10,440 nt of DNA, from NCBI GenBank assembly GCA_023260315.1, contig JALQVQ010000165.1, forward strand, positions 1 through 10,440, read 5' to 3'. Each line of letters begins with the position of its first letter. Position 1 is the first letter of the stretch. This stretch comes from Burkholderiaceae bacterium. GTDB taxonomy: Bacteria; Pseudomonadota; Gammaproteobacteria; Burkholderiales; Burkholderiaceae_C. Below are positions 1 to 6,874 of this stretch, in pieces. A program made the translations under genes and the position numbers. The notes below the pieces were generated by a model that ran no database searches, was not told the DNA's origin, and worked only from the letters and a program-made list of their open reading frames with translations.

Positions 1-279
1 AGAATATTCCGAAACATATTTGAAAGTTTTTCAAAACTGCGGTTTCTACAACACTTCAAAGAGGCTCTCTGGCAATGGGAAAACGCGTTTTTTGGTCAAG
101 TGTGTCACTTTTCGGGGTGATTTTTGGGAAAAGAGGTCCCCAGGTGCCTAGAACTTCGTAAAAAATCTCTAGAAATTAATAGTAGACCCCAAATCATCCC
201 TAGATGGATCCCTGATAGTGGCAGGTCTGTAGCATAAGCCTACAAAACTTTATAACACGTTGAAGTTTGTACCCGATGA
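1..279. other. AT-rich flank with no recognisable gene
   Basis: This stretch lies downstream of the GntR gene and is visibly richer in A+T than the rest of the window. Reading both strands I find no ORF with a recognisable product. The best candidate is a 28-codon plus-strand frame at 75-161, which has no family features. A 7-bp inverted repeat with a 3-nt loop (TTTGAAA at 19-25, TTTCAAA at 29-35) is present but has no clear role. It could be a junction where neighbouring DNA was lost or inserted, but no insertion-sequence ends or target duplications are visible. Confidence 0.5.
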
Positions 280-897
280 CTACACCTGTGATTTTCCGGG
301 TTTCAAACCGCACGGGAGCTTGGCCCAGTCAGGCGCGGCGGCAACCTTGATGCTGTCTTGCACGCGAGCAATCCAAATTTTGTAACGCTGTTGGTAAAAC
401 AGGTACATCGCGTCGCCCAACTCCTCAGCAGTCAAGGCCTGCGTGCCCGCGCCCTCAAACCATATTTCTTCAAGGGCAATGGGGACGTCGTTCAAAAAAC
501 GAAGCCGCCGCACGCGCCATAGCTTGCGTGCGGGCGCGGCGCCCAACGCGGGCACATGCGATGGGCGAGTCACGTACTTGACATCCAATATTCGGGCGGT
601 CGGCAACCCCGGCCCTGCATGCAACTCCAATCGGAACAGCTCATAGATGCGTTGTTTTGCCGTCGCTTTTTTGACGTAGGTACCGGAGCCTTGCAAGCGC
701 TCAAGCACCCCTTGCTCTTCCAGAATCGCGAGGGCTTTGCGTAAGGTCCCAACCGCAACGGAGAGGCTAGCCGCAAGTTCAGCCTCGGTGGGCAGGCGCT
801 CCCCTTCTCGCCAGTAACCTGCCTTAATTTGACGCGCCAATAGTTCAGCAATTTGAAGAAAAACTGGCAATGGCTTGGCGATGGTTGACGAAGACAT
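280..897 (-). CDS. GntR-family (HutC/UTRA type) transcriptional regulator, apparently C-terminally truncated
   Basis: This is a DNA-binding repressor or activator responding to a small effector, probably the local regulator of the catabolic cluster. Residues about 12-76 form a GntR winged helix-turn-helix; LPTEAELAASLSVAVGTLRKAL (roughly 35-56) is the recognition region, ending in the typical GSGTYV wing at 70-75. Residues about 88-205 match a UTRA effector domain, with the family-typical LEEIWF segment at 142-147. HutC-type proteins usually run to about 230-250 residues. Here the protein stops at residue 205, just after LKPGKS, where the last UTRA strands should begin, so the effector domain looks clipped. 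The ATG at 895-897 has no visible Shine-Dalgarno, but an upstream in-frame start is not apparent. It is divergent from the monooxygenase operon across a 95-bp control region. Family assignment is firm; target and effector are inferred from position. Confidence 0.88.
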   Translation of the reverse strand: MSSSTIAKPLPVFLQIAELLARQIKAGYWREGERLPTEAELAASLSVAVGTLRKALAILEEQGVLERLQGSGTYVKKATAKQRIYELFRLELHAGPGLPTARILDVKYVTRPSHVPALGAAPARKLWRVRRLRFLNDVPIALEEIWFEGAGTQALTAEELGDAMYLFYQQRYKIWIARVQDSIKVAAAPDWAKLPCGLKPGKSQV

Positions 898-931
898 GTC
901 ATTAGTATGTCAAAAAAAAACCGAATAGCTA

Positions 932-960
932 TAGTCAAGCCCGAAGATTATTCATATACT
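932..960 (+). promoter_or_regulatory. Candidate sigma-70 promoter of the monooxygenase operon
   Basis: TAGTCA at 932-937 (4 of 6 match to TTGACA) and TATACT at 955-960 (5 of 6 match to TATAAT) are separated by 17 bp. They point at the gene starting at 993, which would give a 5' leader of about 25 nt containing AGGGGA at 981-986. The minus-10 box sits inside the shared 17-bp element at 948-964, so a protein bound there would block this promoter. Confidence 0.6.
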
Positions 961-964
961 ATTC
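948..964 (+). promoter_or_regulatory. Shared 17-bp operator-like element, copy 1 (monooxygenase promoter)
   Basis: TTATTCATATACTATTC covers the minus-10 box of the monooxygenase promoter. Close copies occur at 8220-8236 and 9470-9486, each in the same orientation relative to a gene of this cluster. An extra GAATAG at 923-928 is inverted relative to the CTATTC at 959-964 and could be an additional half-site. The GntR protein encoded next door is the obvious candidate binder, but that is inference. Confidence 0.55.
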
Positions 965-992
965 CTACACAATATTCAAAAGGGGAACGTGT

Positions 993-2150
993 ATGAGCAT
1001 CGTGCCAGTCAGAGGTGAGGCGATTCAAGGCGCTGAGGTGTCATGGTTTGCGCCGCTCTGCTCGGACGACTTCCGCCACCTTGGGGTCCCGTCTGATGAT
1101 TTACGTAGCAGTTGGGAAAACACCCGAGACATCTTGCTGCGAGCAGAATCCCTGGGTTATCGCAACATTTTGTGTCCGTCCTCGTACCAAGTCGGCCAAG
1201 ACACACTGACTTTTGCATCGGCGGTGGCACCACTGACCAATCGCATGAACTTGCTGGCGGCGATTCGCTGCGGCGAACTGCACCCCGCAATGCTGGCGCG
1301 AACCGTCGCGACACTCGATCATATTTTGCAGGGCCGCTTAACGCTCAACGTGATCTCATCAGATTTTCCCGGCGAGCAGGCCGACAGTGCTTACCGCTAC
1401 CGTCGCTCCTGGGAAGTGGTGGAAATCTTGAAACAGGCTTGGACGCAGGACGAAATCAATTACGACGGCGAAATTTATAAGCTGAAGGGGCTCTCTACGG
1501 ACCCCGTCCGCCCTTACCAAATCAATGGGGGCCCGCTGCTTTATTTTGGCGGTTACAGCCCCGATGCCTTGGCGCTTTGCGGCGCACACTGTGACACCTA
1601 TCTGATGTGGCCCGAGCCAAAGGACATGTTGGCGCAGCGCATGCGGGACGTCCACGCGCAAGCTGAAAAACATGGCCGCCTTCTCGACTACGGACTGCGC
1701 GTGCACATGATTGTGCGTGACACGGAGCAAGAAGCCCGAGAGTATGCCGACGAACTGGTTTCGAAATTAGACGATGCAGCAGGCGCTGCGATTCGCAACC
1801 GCGCGCTCGATGCCAAGAGCCTAGGGGTTTCCCTGCAAAGCGCCAATCGTGACCGGGCAGACGAAGACGGCTATGTCGAGCCAAACTTGTGGACAGGCGT
1901 CGGCCGCGCACGCAGTGGATGCGGTGCAGCACTCGTCGGCAGTGTTGACCAAGTCATGTCCAAAATCGACGACTACATGAAAATGGGCATTCGATCGTTC
2001 ATCTTCTCAGGCTACCCACACCTGCAGGAATGTGAAATTTTCGGCACCAAAGTGCTTCCACAACTTAAGACCGTGTCACTCCCTCACGCCTATGGACGTG
2101 TGCCATCGACCACACCCGCAACGCCCTTGGGCGTTGGCAAGCGAAAGTAA
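993..2150 (+). CDS. smoC: FMNH2-dependent alkanesulfonate-type monooxygenase (LLM/SsuD family), probable sulfoquinovose monooxygenase SmoC
   Basis: Predicted two-component flavin monooxygenase. With reduced flavin from a partner reductase and O2 it would cleave a C-S bond, releasing sulfite; in the sulfo-SMO pathway the products are sulfite and 6-oxo-glucose. The 385 residues align along the length of SsuD. LYFGG is at 183-187. GLRVHMIVRDT (234-244) carries R236 and H238, matching SsuD Arg226 and His228. NLWTGVGRARSGCG (298-311) carries R307, matching Arg297. SGYPHL (339-344) carries Y341, matching Tyr331. The SsuD Cys54 position appears to be valine (V67). The ATG has AGGGGA six bases upstream. 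It is first in an operon with an aldo/keto reductase and a flavin reductase, facing a sugar ABC importer, which favours a sugar sulfonate over a simple alkanesulfonate. LLM/SsuD family is certain; sulfoquinovose as substrate is inferred from context. Confidence 0.85.
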   Translation: MSIVPVRGEAIQGAEVSWFAPLCSDDFRHLGVPSDDLRSSWENTRDILLRAESLGYRNILCPSSYQVGQDTLTFASAVAPLTNRMNLLAAIRCGELHPAMLARTVATLDHILQGRLTLNVISSDFPGEQADSAYRYRRSWEVVEILKQAWTQDEINYDGEIYKLKGLSTDPVRPYQINGGPLLYFGGYSPDALALCGAHCDTYLMWPEPKDMLAQRMRDVHAQAEKHGRLLDYGLRVHMIVRDTEQEAREYADELVSKLDDAAGAAIRNRALDAKSLGVSLQSANRDRADEDGYVEPNLWTGVGRARSGCGAALVGSVDQVMSKIDDYMKMGIRSFIFSGYPHLQECEIFGTKVLPQLKTVSLPHAYGRVPSTTPATPLGVGKRK

Positions 2151-2155
2151 AAACA

Positions 2156-3067
2156 ATGAAACGAATGCACTTTGCAAATGGCGTCGAACTGAGCGCGATG
2201 GCTTATGGGGTGTGGCGGTTGGCGGATGCCACCGACACGAGCGTCAACGCCAACCTCGCCAGAATCGATGCCTGCTTGGCTCAGGGCCTCACCACGTTTG
2301 ACCATGCTGACATCTACGGCGACTACCGATGTGAGGCACTGTTTGGTGAGGCCATCAAGGCCAGACCTGCTTTACGAGACCAAATTGAAATCGTCACAAA
2401 GACAGACATCATGCTGCTGTCCAGCCAGTGGCCCAACACCCGTGTGAAGCACTACGACACCTCCCCGATGCATGTGACGGCGAGCGTGGAGCGCTCGCTG
2501 ACCCGCATCGGTGTGGATGTGATCGACCTTTTGTTGATTCATCGCCCCGACCCGCTGATGGACGCAGACGCACTCGGTTCATGTCTGGATGGACTGATCG
2601 CCTCTGGCAAAGTTCGGGGTGTTGGGGTTTCAAACTTCATGCCGTGGGATGTAGAGCTCCTGCAGTCGCGCATGACGAACCGGCTTCAAACAAATCAAAT
2701 CGAACTGGGTTTGATGCAGACCAAACCGTTCACGAATGGGCAAGTCGCACACGCGCAAACGCACCGTATGCCCCTGATGGCGTGGTCTCCCTTGGGTGGC
2801 GGTCGTCTTTTATCCGAGGCTGACCAACCCGGGACTGCAGCCGCTCGTTTGAATCAAAAATTGGCGGACCTCGCGAACCAGCACGGGGTCGATACCGTCG
2901 CGGTGGCCATTGCCTGGCTGATGCACCACCCGGTCGGTGTCATACCGGTCATGGGTAGTAATCAGATCGACCGCATCGCGACGTTCGGTCAAGCGATGGA
3001 CGTGCCAATGGACAGGCAGACTTGGTACGAACTCTACGAGCTGGCAAATGGACATGAAGTGCCCTGA
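2156..3067 (+). CDS. smoB: Aldo/keto reductase, probable 6-oxo-glucose reductase SmoB
   Basis: NAD(P)H-dependent cytosolic reductase of the AKR superfamily (TIM barrel), closest in style to the YdhF-like group. The catalytic tetrad is visible: D49 and Y54 in TFDHADIYG, K82 in IVTK, and H129 in LLLIHRPDP. GVSNF (about 156-160), the conserved NQIE segment and the SPLGGG loop complete the barrel. The C-terminal GHEVP ending is typical of this AKR group. The length of 303 residues is normal. In the Agrobacterium sulfo-SMO pathway the AKR SmoB reduces 6-oxo-glucose, made by the monooxygenase, to glucose; the same role fits here. The gene starts five bases after the monooxygenase stop, without a strong ribosome binding site, and its TGA overlaps the next start codon by one base, so it is probably translationally coupled. 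Family certain, substrate by context and remembered resemblance to SmoB. Confidence 0.85.
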   Translation: MKRMHFANGVELSAMAYGVWRLADATDTSVNANLARIDACLAQGLTTFDHADIYGDYRCEALFGEAIKARPALRDQIEIVTKTDIMLLSSQWPNTRVKHYDTSPMHVTASVERSLTRIGVDVIDLLLIHRPDPLMDADALGSCLDGLIASGKVRGVGVSNFMPWDVELLQSRMTNRLQTNQIELGLMQTKPFTNGQVAHAQTHRMPLMAWSPLGGGRLLSEADQPGTAAARLNQKLADLANQHGVDTVAVAIAWLMHHPVGVIPVMGSNQIDRIATFGQAMDVPMDRQTWYELYELANGHEVP

Positions 3068-3639
3068 TGTCACAACGCCCTAACCGCCATACAACCCAAA
3101 AAAACCACATGACCGCACTCGCAGAAAAAGTCGCAACGCCAGCGCCCGTAATTGATGACACCAAGGCCTATCGCCAAGCGCTGGGCTGCTTCGGGACCGG
3201 TGTTACCGTCGTCAGCACGCACTGGAACGACGCGGACTGGGCGATGACCTGTAACTCGTTTGCGTCCGTCTCGCTCAACCCTCGCTTGGTTCTGTGGAGT
3301 ATCCAGAAGACCGCGAGCAGTTTCGACGCGTTCATGTCGGCAGACGGCTTTTGTGTGAGTATTCTGTCAGCCGAGCAACGCGCACTCGCTATGCAGTTTG
3401 CCCGTGGACCCATCAGCGAACGGTTTAACGGCGTCAGCGCGACCCGCCAACCCAATGGCATCTTGCGCTTAAACGATGGCGCCGCGTGGTTCGAGTGCAA
3501 GAGATACCAGACCGTCGACGCTGGCGATCACGTCATCTTAATTGGCCAAGTCGCCGACTTCGCTCACCAAGACGCCGATGCATTGAGCTTTTGGCGCAGC
3601 CAGTTTGGAACCTTCGAGGGCCAAGCTGTTCTGGCCTAA
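3067..3639 (+). CDS. smoA: HpaC-like flavin reductase, partner of the monooxygenase (probable SmoA)
   Basis: Predicted NAD(P)H:flavin oxidoreductase that supplies FMNH2 to the SsuD-like enzyme two genes upstream. The flavin-reductase-like domain spans about residues 33-187, with FGTGVTVVST (42-51), the flavin-binding TCNSFASVSLNPRLVLWSI stretch (61-79), and GDHVILIGQV (153-162). These are hallmarks of the HpaC/short-chain flavin reductase family rather than the flavodoxin-like SsuE. The start used here overlaps the preceding stop as TGATG, favouring coupled translation. A second ATG at 3109 would remove 14 poorly conserved residues and leave an ordinary-length 176-residue protein; neither has a good Shine-Dalgarno. 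It is the last gene of the plus-strand operon and is followed by a hairpin at 3651-3667. Family certain; the pairing with the local monooxygenase is a strong contextual inference. Confidence 0.85.
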   Translation: MSQRPNRHTTQKNHMTALAEKVATPAPVIDDTKAYRQALGCFGTGVTVVSTHWNDADWAMTCNSFASVSLNPRLVLWSIQKTASSFDAFMSADGFCVSILSAEQRALAMQFARGPISERFNGVSATRQPNGILRLNDGAAWFECKRYQTVDAGDHVILIGQVADFAHQDADALSFWRSQFGTFEGQAVLA

Positions 3640-3650
3640 GCGCTGCTGCA

Positions 3651-3667
3651 AGCCGGTCTAACCGGCT
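3651..3667. terminator. Hairpin between convergent operons
   Basis: AGCCGGT and ACCGGCT form a perfect 7-bp stem with a 3-nt loop. It sits 11 bases after the flavin reductase stop and 7 bases beyond the ATPase stop on the other strand. There is no run of T on either side, so it is not a textbook intrinsic terminator, but its position suits a bidirectional transcription end. Confidence 0.45.
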
Positions 3668-3674
3668 CCCCTCC

Positions 3675-4709
3675 TCAGCCGGCGGCGATGCGTTTCCCGT
3701 CAGCATCAAACGCATGCCACCGCCCAGCCACTGGCATCGCTGAGCGCATCGACCCCACGGGGATCGGATTTTGACCATCCATGAGCAAGTCAACAAGCGT
3801 GCCGTCCGCCAACCGCGCGTGCACCAACCTCTGAGCGCCTAGGTACTCGTTACTGACTGCTGTAAGGGGAATACCACCGCCCGATTCGGGCAGTAGCCAG
3901 TGCTCGGGACGCACACCAACAGTGACCGCGCCAGCGGGCAGCTGAGATGCCCACGCGGCATCTGCACGAACCACTTCAACAGGAATGAAGTTCATGCGTG
4001 GGCTACCAATAAAACCGGCAACGAACAGGTTGTCGGGGGTGTCGTAGAGCGCCTCAGGCGTACCGACCTGCTCGATTCGACCGTCCCGCAAAACAACAAT
4101 TTTGTCAGCCATGGTCATGGCCTCGACCTGATCATGGGTCACATAAATCATGGTTGACTTTAAGCGCTGATGCAATTCACGCAATTCGGTGCGCATCGAG
4201 ACCCGAAGCTCCGCATCCAAGTTAGACAGCGGCTCATCAAACAAAAACAGCTTGGGATTACGTACGATCGCGCGACCAATGGCAACCCGCTGGCGCTGAC
4301 CGCCTGAGAGCTGAGTTGGGCGCCGCTTGAGCAAGGTATCCAAACGGAGCAAAGCAGCCGCCTCGCCCACCTTTTTGACGATTTCAGCCTTCGGCACGTG
4401 GGCGTTCTCAAGGCCAAAGGCCATGTTGTCATAAACAGTCATGTGCGGATAAAGCGCGTACGACTGAAACACCATGGCACAACCACGGTCAGCAGCACCA
4501 ATGTGGTTAACCGGCTCGCTGTCAATGAGGATTGAGCCCGACGTTGGGAAATCCAATCCCGCAATCATGCGCAGCAGCGTTGACTTACCGCAGCCAGATG
4601 GGCCGACGAAAACCACGAATTCACCATTCTCAATCGAGAGATTGACGCCATGTATGACGGTCGTCTGCTCGAACGATTTTTTGATATTTTGAAGTTCTAA
4701 GGTAGACAC
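3675..4709 (-). CDS. Sugar ABC importer ATP-binding subunit (MalK/UgpC type)
   Basis: Cytoplasmic ATPase that powers a carbohydrate importer of the CUT1 class, expected to work as a homodimer under the two permeases encoded just upstream. Walker A is GPSGCGKST (36-44), the Q-loop glutamine is Q82, the signature LSGGQ is at 134-138, Walker B LFLFDE at 154-159, the D-loop SNLD at 162-165 and the switch histidine is H192. A C-terminal TOBE/OB regulatory region of the MalK/UgpC kind follows from about residue 235. The total of 344 residues is slightly short for the family but ends naturally. The start codon is GTG (4707-4709), with TAGGA six bases upstream. The gene follows permease 2 by 30 bp and is the last of the transporter operon. 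In the sulfo-SMO cluster the equivalent ATPase serves sulfoquinovosyl glycerol uptake; substrate here is inferred. Confidence 0.93.
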   Translation of the reverse strand: MSTLELQNIKKSFEQTTVIHGVNLSIENGEFVVFVGPSGCGKSTLLRMIAGLDFPTSGSILIDSEPVNHIGAADRGCAMVFQSYALYPHMTVYDNMAFGLENAHVPKAEIVKKVGEAAALLRLDTLLKRRPTQLSGGQRQRVAIGRAIVRNPKLFLFDEPLSNLDAELRVSMRTELRELHQRLKSTMIYVTHDQVEAMTMADKIVVLRDGRIEQVGTPEALYDTPDNLFVAGFIGSPRMNFIPVEVVRADAAWASQLPAGAVTVGVRPEHWLLPESGGGIPLTAVSNEYLGAQRLVHARLADGTLVDLLMDGQNPIPVGSMRSAMPVAGRWHAFDADGKRIAAG

Positions 4710-4739
4710 AATAAATCCTAATGATGTCGAATCGTGGCG

Positions 4740-5789
4740 TTACTTCACGCCAGCACTGGCAATTCCAGTCGTGATGTAGCGCTGTAAAAATGCAAAAACA
4801 AGGGTCACGGGGATGAGCGTGATGACGGTCATCGCAAGCAGGTAATGCCATTGCGTATTCAGCTCACCTTGGAACGAATTCAACGCCAACTGCAGGGTAA
4901 AAACCTCGTTCTTCGACAAAACGATCAGAGGAAGCAAGAAGTCGTTCCAACGCCACATCACAGAAAAAATAGCCAACACGGCGAGCGCGGGCGCTGACAG
5001 CGGCAACACGATCCGCCAATAAATCCGCCACTCACTCGCGTGATCCATCCGCGCGGCCTCGATCAGCTCATCTGGAATCGTCAACATGTATTGACGCAGC
5101 AAGAAGACACCCGTTGGTGTCGCCACGGCGGGCAGGATGACCCCCCACAGGCTGTTGAGCAGTCCCACCTCGTTGATCACCAGAAAAACGGGGACCAAAA
5201 TAATGGTGGGCGGAATCATCAACGTGCCGATGATCAGCAGATAGACGGCTTTTTGTCCGGTGAATCGGTATTTCGACAACGCAAACGCCGCCATCGAGTT
5301 GAACAGAAGCGTTATGAGCGTCGCCACAACCGTGATGAAAACGCTGTTCCATAAATATTTACCGAACGTGAATTTTCCAAACAGGTCGGTGTAATTTTCC
5401 CAAGCAAATTGCAGCGACGTGACGGGTTCGCGTGCTTGAATATTCACCCTGACCTTGGTCTCGGGTGCGGCTGGATCGACCATGGTTGCGACAACACCGA
5501 TCCGACTGATCTGCGCCAGCACCTTCGTCTCACCACTCTCGGTTGTGACGCGATAAAGCGGGAACTGCCCCTCCCGCCCGGGCACGCTAACCGACTGCTG
5601 GGTGTACGGCAAGAAAGTCGGTGGGAACTGGGAAATCGCCGACTCCGTCTTGAACGATGACATGACCAACCAAAGGACTGGTGCAAACATCACGACCAAA
5701 CCGACAACAAGGTATAGGTAGCTGACGGTATCGGTCCAGTCGAGGCGGCGCCGACCTTTGGTTGCGGTGAGCATTTTCCAAACAGTCAT
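4740..5789 (-). CDS. Sugar ABC importer permease 2 (MalG-like) with a periplasmic insertion
   Basis: Inner-membrane subunit of the CUT1-type importer. Residues about 22-43 form the first membrane helix, and about five more follow from residue 147 onward. The coupling-helix EAA motif is EAARMDHASEWRIYWRIVLP (244-263), which docks onto the ATPase. Between the first helix and residue about 125 lies a hydrophilic stretch of roughly 60-70 residues, making the protein 349 residues long against about 270-300 for MalG-type permeases. I recall similar insertions in a subgroup of proteobacterial sugar permeases, so it is probably a subfamily trait rather than a fusion. The ATG follows the permease 1 stop by one base, and its AGAAGGGG ribosome binding site lies inside the end of permease 1, implying tight coupling. 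Function is firm; substrate is inferred. Confidence 0.92.
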   Translation of the reverse strand: MTVWKMLTATKGRRRLDWTDTVSYLYLVVGLVVMFAPVLWLVMSSFKTESAISQFPPTFLPYTQQSVSVPGREGQFPLYRVTTESGETKVLAQISRIGVVATMVDPAAPETKVRVNIQAREPVTSLQFAWENYTDLFGKFTFGKYLWNSVFITVVATLITLLFNSMAAFALSKYRFTGQKAVYLLIIGTLMIPPTIILVPVFLVINEVGLLNSLWGVILPAVATPTGVFLLRQYMLTIPDELIEAARMDHASEWRIYWRIVLPLSAPALAVLAIFSVMWRWNDFLLPLIVLSKNEVFTLQLALNSFQGELNTQWHYLLAMTVITLIPVTLVFAFLQRYITTGIASAGVK

Positions 5790-5790
5790 T

Positions 5791-6771
5791 TCAGTGCCCC
5801 TTCTTTCCCATGTCGTCTGCCTTGGACAAACGCAATTGCGCCAACGTCAAAATGACGAGGAAGGTGGCGAGCGTCAGTGAGGCTGCCGCTGCCAATCCGT
5901 ATAGGTGAATTTGCTCGGCGAAACCCGTCTGATAAATGAACTGGACGATGAACGTGGTCGCAGACCCAGGACCACCACCTGTCAAAACAAAAACCTCGTC
6001 AAACACCTGGACCGCTTTAATGGCAGCCAAAACCAACACAACGATCAGGTTGGGCATGAGGAGCGGCAGTGTGATCCGCGTCAAGGTTCGCCATGGGCTC
6101 GCTCTATCCATCTCAGCCGCCTCGTAGAGGTCCCGCGGGATTGCCTGCAACCCAGCCAAGATGATGAGCGTGTAGAAGCCCATGTGTGCCCAAATCGACA
6201 CGAAGACCGTCCAGAAGAACGCCCAATCGGCAACGGTTAACCATTCGATCGGTTGTACATCCATCGCAACCAATCCCGCATTGAAGGCGCCTTGGCTCTG
6301 CAGCAACCATTTCCAGATCAGCGCAACGACAACAGGCGACAAAAGAACAGGATAAAAATAGACACTACGCCAAAAGCCACGACCGATAATTTTCCGGTTC
6401 AGCACCAGCGCCGTGATCAAAGAGAAAACCACCATCAACACCACTTGAATCAAGCTGAACTTGAGGGTGTTTAAAACTGCGCGCCAAAAGATGTCCTTGT
6501 TACACGTCGATAAATCGGTGTAGTCCGCGCAATGCAACAAGGTTTGGAAATTATCAAGACCGCTGTATGGGCGGTTGGCAGGCATCAACTCAACACCCGC
6601 TGTAGCGGCGTAGAAAAAGTTAATCGTAATCGGCAGAAAGGTGAAAAGGCCGAACACCAAAAGGTTGGGAGCCACAAACAGCCACGCGACGCGGTTCACG
6701 CCCAGCACGCTTTGCGCAACCTTGAACAGGGGTTCAAGCAAGTTGAAAAATCCAGATAGCAGTCTCAACAT
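5791..6771 (-). CDS. Sugar ABC importer permease 1 (MalF/UgpA-like)
   Basis: Inner-membrane partner of permease 2. The protein has 326 residues with about six membrane helices. The first helix is near 28-52, followed by a periplasmic loop with two cysteines, C81 and C90. The EAA motif is EAAEMDRASPWRTLTRITLP (217-236), and the conserved LTGGGPGSAT segment is at 263-272, typical of MalF/UgpA-like subunits. I place the start at the ATG at 6769-6771, which has GAGGTGA just upstream, a perfect though closely spaced match to the ribosomal anti-Shine-Dalgarno. An in-frame ATG at 6856-6858 would add 29 residues, but these would be translated through the terminator-like hairpin at 6821-6848 and do not resemble a permease N-terminus. 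The order binding protein, hairpin, permease, permease, ATPase is standard for such operons. Confidence 0.9.
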   Translation of the reverse strand: MLRLLSGFFNLLEPLFKVAQSVLGVNRVAWLFVAPNLLVFGLFTFLPITINFFYAATAGVELMPANRPYSGLDNFQTLLHCADYTDLSTCNKDIFWRAVLNTLKFSLIQVVLMVVFSLITALVLNRKIIGRGFWRSVYFYPVLLSPVVVALIWKWLLQSQGAFNAGLVAMDVQPIEWLTVADWAFFWTVFVSIWAHMGFYTLIILAGLQAIPRDLYEAAEMDRASPWRTLTRITLPLLMPNLIVVLVLAAIKAVQVFDEVFVLTGGGPGSATTFIVQFIYQTGFAEQIHLYGLAAAASLTLATFLVILTLAQLRLSKADDMGKKGH

Positions 6772-6820
6772 CTCACCTCGAAGCCGGCTTTGATGCCGTC
6801 GGTAAAAAGATATGGGCAAT

Positions 6821-6848
6821 AAAAAGCAGAGTGGCGCCGCCACTCTGC
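6821..6848 (-). terminator. Intrinsic terminator or attenuator between binding protein and permeases
   Basis: GCAGAGTGGCG and CGCCACTCTGC (6826-6848) form a perfect inverted repeat of 11 bp around one base, realistically a 9-bp stem with a 5-nt loop. On the minus strand it is followed by TTTTT. It begins 26 bases after the binding-protein stop. Such hairpins commonly let binding protein be made in excess over the membrane subunits, with partial read-through to the permease genes. Confidence 0.82.
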
Positions 6849-6874
6849 TCATCGTCACCAGGGGCTGGTATTGC

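Noticed and set aside
75..161. Small plus-strand reading frame of 28 codons preceded by a GAGG at 60-63.
   Set aside because: Spacing is long, composition is that of the AT-rich flank, and the peptide has no recognisable features.
3651..3667. Attachment site or insertion-sequence end suggested by the inverted repeat.
   Set aside because: It is a short palindrome between convergent operons with no second copy or target duplication; a transcription-ending hairpin is simpler.
6772..6858. Longer N-terminus for permease 1 starting at the ATG at 6856-6858.
   Set aside because: The added residues would be encoded through the terminator-like hairpin and are not permease-like. The ATG at 6769-6771 has a GAGGTGA just upstream.
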